44,973 nt of DNA from an uncultured Clostridium sp. (lineage in GTDB: Bacteria > Bacillota > Clostridia > Clostridiales > Clostridiaceae): the NCBI GenBank assembly GCA_902785295.1, contig CACZYK010000013.1:1-44973 (forward strand), in the 5' to 3' direction. The translations under genes were made by a program, and so were the position numbers. The notes beneath the pieces were generated by a model. It was not told the origin of the DNA and did no database searches. It saw only the letters and a list, made by a program, of their open reading frames with translations. This document shows positions 42,730 through 44,973 of this stretch, piece after piece. Each line of letters starts with the position of its first letter. The first letter of the stretch is position 1.

Positions 42730-42772
42730 AAGGCAGATTAATTTGTTATTTTAATTTAATCTGCCTTTTTTA
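42730..42772 (+). terminator. Terminator after CD3324-type gene
   Basis: AAGGCAGATTAA and TTTAATCTGCCTT with an AT-rich loop, then TTTTT. Confidence 0.88.
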
Positions 42773-42892
42773 TTTTATAGGAAATTTTATCATTTTTTAA
42801 GTTAAAGATAACTTGCCAAGCTAATACTAATTAACACTTTTTTATTTAGGAAAAATTTTTAAGGTTGAGTAAAGTTATAAAGAAAAATTATA

Positions 42893-42982
42893 ATGAATTT
42901 AGGAGATGGCAATATTGTAGCTCAACATTATTATGAAAAAAATAATTTTCAAAAAGAAAGAATTACAAGAAGCTTTTTTTAG
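42893..42982 (+). pseudogene. Possible C-terminal remnant of a GNAT acetyltransferase (29 codons)
   Basis: ATG 42893 opens 29 codons, MNLGDGNIVAQHYYEKNNFQ then KERITRSFF and stop. The pattern of a short turn, then xxAQxxYEKNxFxKE, is the typical last strand-helix of GNAT acetyltransferases. No ribosome site at suitable spacing. It overlaps the stretch just upstream of the intact GNAT gene, so a truncated neighbour of the same class is plausible. Short, hence tentative. Confidence 0.35.
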
Positions 42983-43007
42983 ATTTATAAATAAGGAGAA
43001 TAAAAAG

Positions 43008-43886
43008 ATGGAATTAATAAAAATAAATAATGAGGAATATGAATTTGTAAAAGATTATAGAAATGATGAAGAATTAAGAAAGGAATATAATAATTTAACA
43101 GAAGAAACCTTCTGTTTTAATTTTGAAAACTGGTATAAAAGTGGATATTGGAATGAAAAGCATATTCCTTATTCACTAAGAATTAATAATAAAATAGTAT
43201 CTAATGTATCAGTAAATTTATTTGAATTTATTATGGAAGGAGAATTAAAAAAGGCAATTCAAATAGGTACTGTTATGACTGAAAAAAATTATAGAAAAAA
43301 AGGTTTAAATAAATATATTATGGAAAGAATATTAAAAGAATGGGAAAACAAATGTGATTTTATTTATCTTTTTGGAAGTGATTCAGTTTTAAATTATTAT
43401 CCTAAGTTTGGGTTTAAAGAAGGTAAGGAATATAGATGTTCTAAAAAAGTTAGCTATAAAGAAAATAATTATAAAGTAAGAAAGTTAAATATGAAGGATA
43501 ATATAGATAGAAATCTTTTATATGATAAAGCAAAAGAAGGAAATAAATTTTCTAAAGTTTCAGTTAAAGGTAATGAAGATTTAACAATGTTTTATTGTAT
43601 TGGTTTTATGGAAAATAATATTTATTATATTGAAGAATTTGATGCTATCATAGTAGCTGAATATGAAGGTGAAAATTTATATATACAAGAAATATATGGA
43701 GGATATAATTTAAACAGTATAATTGAAGCTTTATTAAGAAAAGAAACTAAAAAAGTTATATTTGGATTTACTCCTTTAGAAGAATGTCATATTGAACCTT
43801 TAAAAGAAGAGGATTGTACTTTATTTATAAAAGGAAACATACAATATTCAGAAAAATTTATGTTCCCAGTTTTATCTCATACATAA
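43008..43886 (+). CDS. GNAT-family N-acetyltransferase
   Basis: 292 residues. The acetyl-CoA binding region is seen at about 92-120 (IGTVMTEKNYRKKGLNKYIM, where R-K-K-G-L is the Q/RxxGxG/A loop) and the terminal GNAT strand-helix at about 125-150 (YLFGSDSVLNYYPKFGFKEG). About 140 further residues follow (after KKVSYKENN) and look like a second, degenerate GNAT-like or SCP2-like half. Substrate unknown. ATG 43008 is set by AAGGAG at 42993-42998; the longer frame from 42933 has no ribosome site and its extra residues overlap the GNAT remnant. Confidence 0.82.
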   Translation: MELIKINNEEYEFVKDYRNDEELRKEYNNLTEETFCFNFENWYKSGYWNEKHIPYSLRINNKIVSNVSVNLFEFIMEGELKKAIQIGTVMTEKNYRKKGLNKYIMERILKEWENKCDFIYLFGSDSVLNYYPKFGFKEGKEYRCSKKVSYKENNYKVRKLNMKDNIDRNLLYDKAKEGNKFSKVSVKGNEDLTMFYCIGFMENNIYYIEEFDAIIVAEYEGENLYIQEIYGGYNLNSIIEALLRKETKKVIFGFTPLEECHIEPLKEEDCTLFIKGNIQYSEKFMFPVLSHT

Positions 43887-44051
43887 TGTGAAGGAATGAT
43901 TTTTAAAAGTAAAGTTTTAAGAAGAGCATGGTAAAAAGAAAATTTTAAAAGTATTCAACATAGATTATAGTTTTAAGAAAAAATTAAAAGTGGCTATAGC
44001 AATGTAAATACTATATAATAAAAATAGAAAATATTTATACAAGTGTTTTAA

Positions 44052-44973
44052 ACAGGACTTATTACAGAAACAGAAGAATCTCTTTTGAATAGTTTTAATA
44101 ATGCATGTATAAGAGGTATTAATAGATTTATAAATAGTTACAACATAGATATGAAGTTAAATACAAAGGGATATCCTTCTGACATATTTGCAAACTTTTT
44201 AAATGAAGTTGAATTTAAAATAGATAAACCTATATATGTAATAATAGATGAATATGACCATTTTGCAAATGAACTTTTAAGTTTTAAAACAGAATTATTT
44301 TCGAGTATTGTAAGTAAAACAGGATTTATAAGAAAATGGTATGAAGTTTTAAAAATAGGAACAGAATCTATAGTAAGTAGAATATTTGCAACAGGAGTAA
44401 GTCCAATAACTTTAGATAGCCTTACCTCTGGCTTTAATATATCAACTGATCTAACAAGATATGCAAAATTCAATGCAATGATGGGCTTTACAGAGGATGA
44501 AGTAAGAAGCCTCATAAAAAGAACAGTACAAAATAAAAAGAAAATAGATAAAATTATAAAAGAAATGAAAGTAAACTATAATGGATATTTATTTTCAGAA
44601 GATGGTAAAGAAACTTTGTTTAATAGTGATATGGTTCTTTATTATTTAAAAAGTCTTGAGGAAACAAAAAATGCACCTAAGGAACTTATAGATAAAAATA
44701 TAGCAAGTGATTATGCAAAGCTTGGAAATATGTTTAAGCTTAAAAATAGAAATGAAAATTATAAAATATTAGAGGATATTTTAAAAGGTGAAGAAATAAC
44801 AGCACGAATTACAAGTCAATTTAATTTAGAGAGAAGATTTAATGATGAAGATTTTAAATCACTTTTGTTTTACTTAGGTCTTCTTACAATAAAAGGTGAA
44901 GATTTTGGAGATGCTATCTTAGATACTCCAAATAATATTATAAGAGAACTATACTTTGATTTTTATGCAAAAA
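44052..44973 (+). pseudogene. AAA-ATPase-like / PD-(D/E)XK nuclease family protein (PF09820/DUF1703), 5' truncated; 3' end outside window
   Basis: An open frame begins after TAA 44049-44051 and runs to the end of the window. It has no start codon with a ribosome site at its head; the first ATG (44151) is internal to conserved sequence. Residues match the middle of the AAA-ATPase-like proteins common in clostridia and Bacteroidetes: KPIYVIIDEYDHFANELLSF (Walker B region), SRIFATGVSPITLDSLTSGF, MMGFTEDEVRSLI, YNGYLFSEDG, LFNSDMVLYYL, then the start of the nuclease-like C-terminal half. The expected N terminus with the Walker A motif (FGKT type) is absent, and the 165 bases before 44052 do not encode it. 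So the gene has lost its 5' third. The 3' end cannot be judged. Confidence 0.75.

Noticed and set aside
44138-44515. Minus-strand 125-codon open frame
   Set aside because: It is antisense to well-conserved AAA-ATPase-like coding sequence on the + strand and has no recognisable protein features.

Overview
The window looks like chromosomal DNA of a low-GC anaerobic Firmicute, most likely Clostridium sensu stricto. The basis is extreme AT richness, AGA-dominated arginine codons, AGGAGG-type ribosome binding sites, and a gene set of pyruvate formate-lyase with its activase, FeoAAB, MetE, cytoplasmic alpha-amylase and a CD3324-type HTH protein. The genus is an inference and I cannot name the species. 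Nearly every gene is on the + strand; the one convincing minus-strand gene is a DtxR-family regulator at 11.0-11.4 kb.

Layout. 0-6.5 kb holds housekeeping genes: the tail of an ACT-domain protein with its UPF0210 partner, exodeoxyribonuclease III, two small overlapping hypothetical genes, an ABC-F translation factor of the Uup/YfmR type, a TIGR00266/AIM24 protein and a 60-aa orphan. 6.5-9.8 kb is pflB-pflA. 9.87-10.9 kb is decayed: the last ~50 codons of a ZIP metal transporter with two in-frame stops, then a LysR regulator broken by a small out-of-frame deletion. 11-15 kb is a ferrous-iron locus: a short DtxR-type repressor diverging from feoA-feoA-feoB, a FeoB-associated Cys-rich membrane peptide and a membrane-anchored HMA-domain protein. 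A strong promoter with an overlapping palindrome, followed by six tandem 19-bp dyad units, lies upstream of feoA, and a seventh copy precedes feoB.

15.1-17.4 kb is metE. 17.5-20.7 kb is a MarR regulator and two Get3/ArsA-like ATPases with C-terminal HSP20-like domains, separated by a 72-aa protein; the MarR gene and the ATPase operon share a 21-bp palindrome. 20.8-22.0 kb is a broken rubredoxin/glutamate-synthase-like gene. It lies between two exact 31-bp copies of the 3' end of the second ATPase gene. 22.1-23.6 kb is a cytoplasmic alpha-amylase.

23.99-39.8 kb is the main attraction: a tightly packed eight-gene operon for a hybrid fatty acid/polyketide/nonribosomal peptide. It encodes an ABC exporter (ATPase plus large FtsX-type permease), a fatty acyl-AMP ligase fused to an ACP, a stand-alone malonyl-type acyltransferase, a KS-ACP-C protein, a 1517-aa NRPS (half condensation domain, adenylation domain split by a methyltransferase between motifs A2 and A3, PCP, terminal reductase), a cupin, and an Sfp-type phosphopantetheinyl transferase. 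By colinearity, a free fatty acid is activated, extended once by malonate without ketoreduction, joined to one (probably Leu-like, methylated) amino acid, and released reductively. The expected chemotype is a beta-ketoacyl N-methyl-amino aldehyde or alcohol, or the pyrrolinone formed by its cyclisation.

39.9-42.3 kb is an xpaC-telA pair. 42.3-45.0 kb is a patchy accessory end: an orphan mini-ORF with a 12-bp stem-loop, a CD3324-type protein, a possible GNAT remnant, a GNAT acetyltransferase, and a 5'-truncated AAA-ATPase/PD-(D/E)XK (PF09820/DUF1703-like) gene running off the window. No tRNA, rRNA, CRISPR array or insertion sequence was seen.
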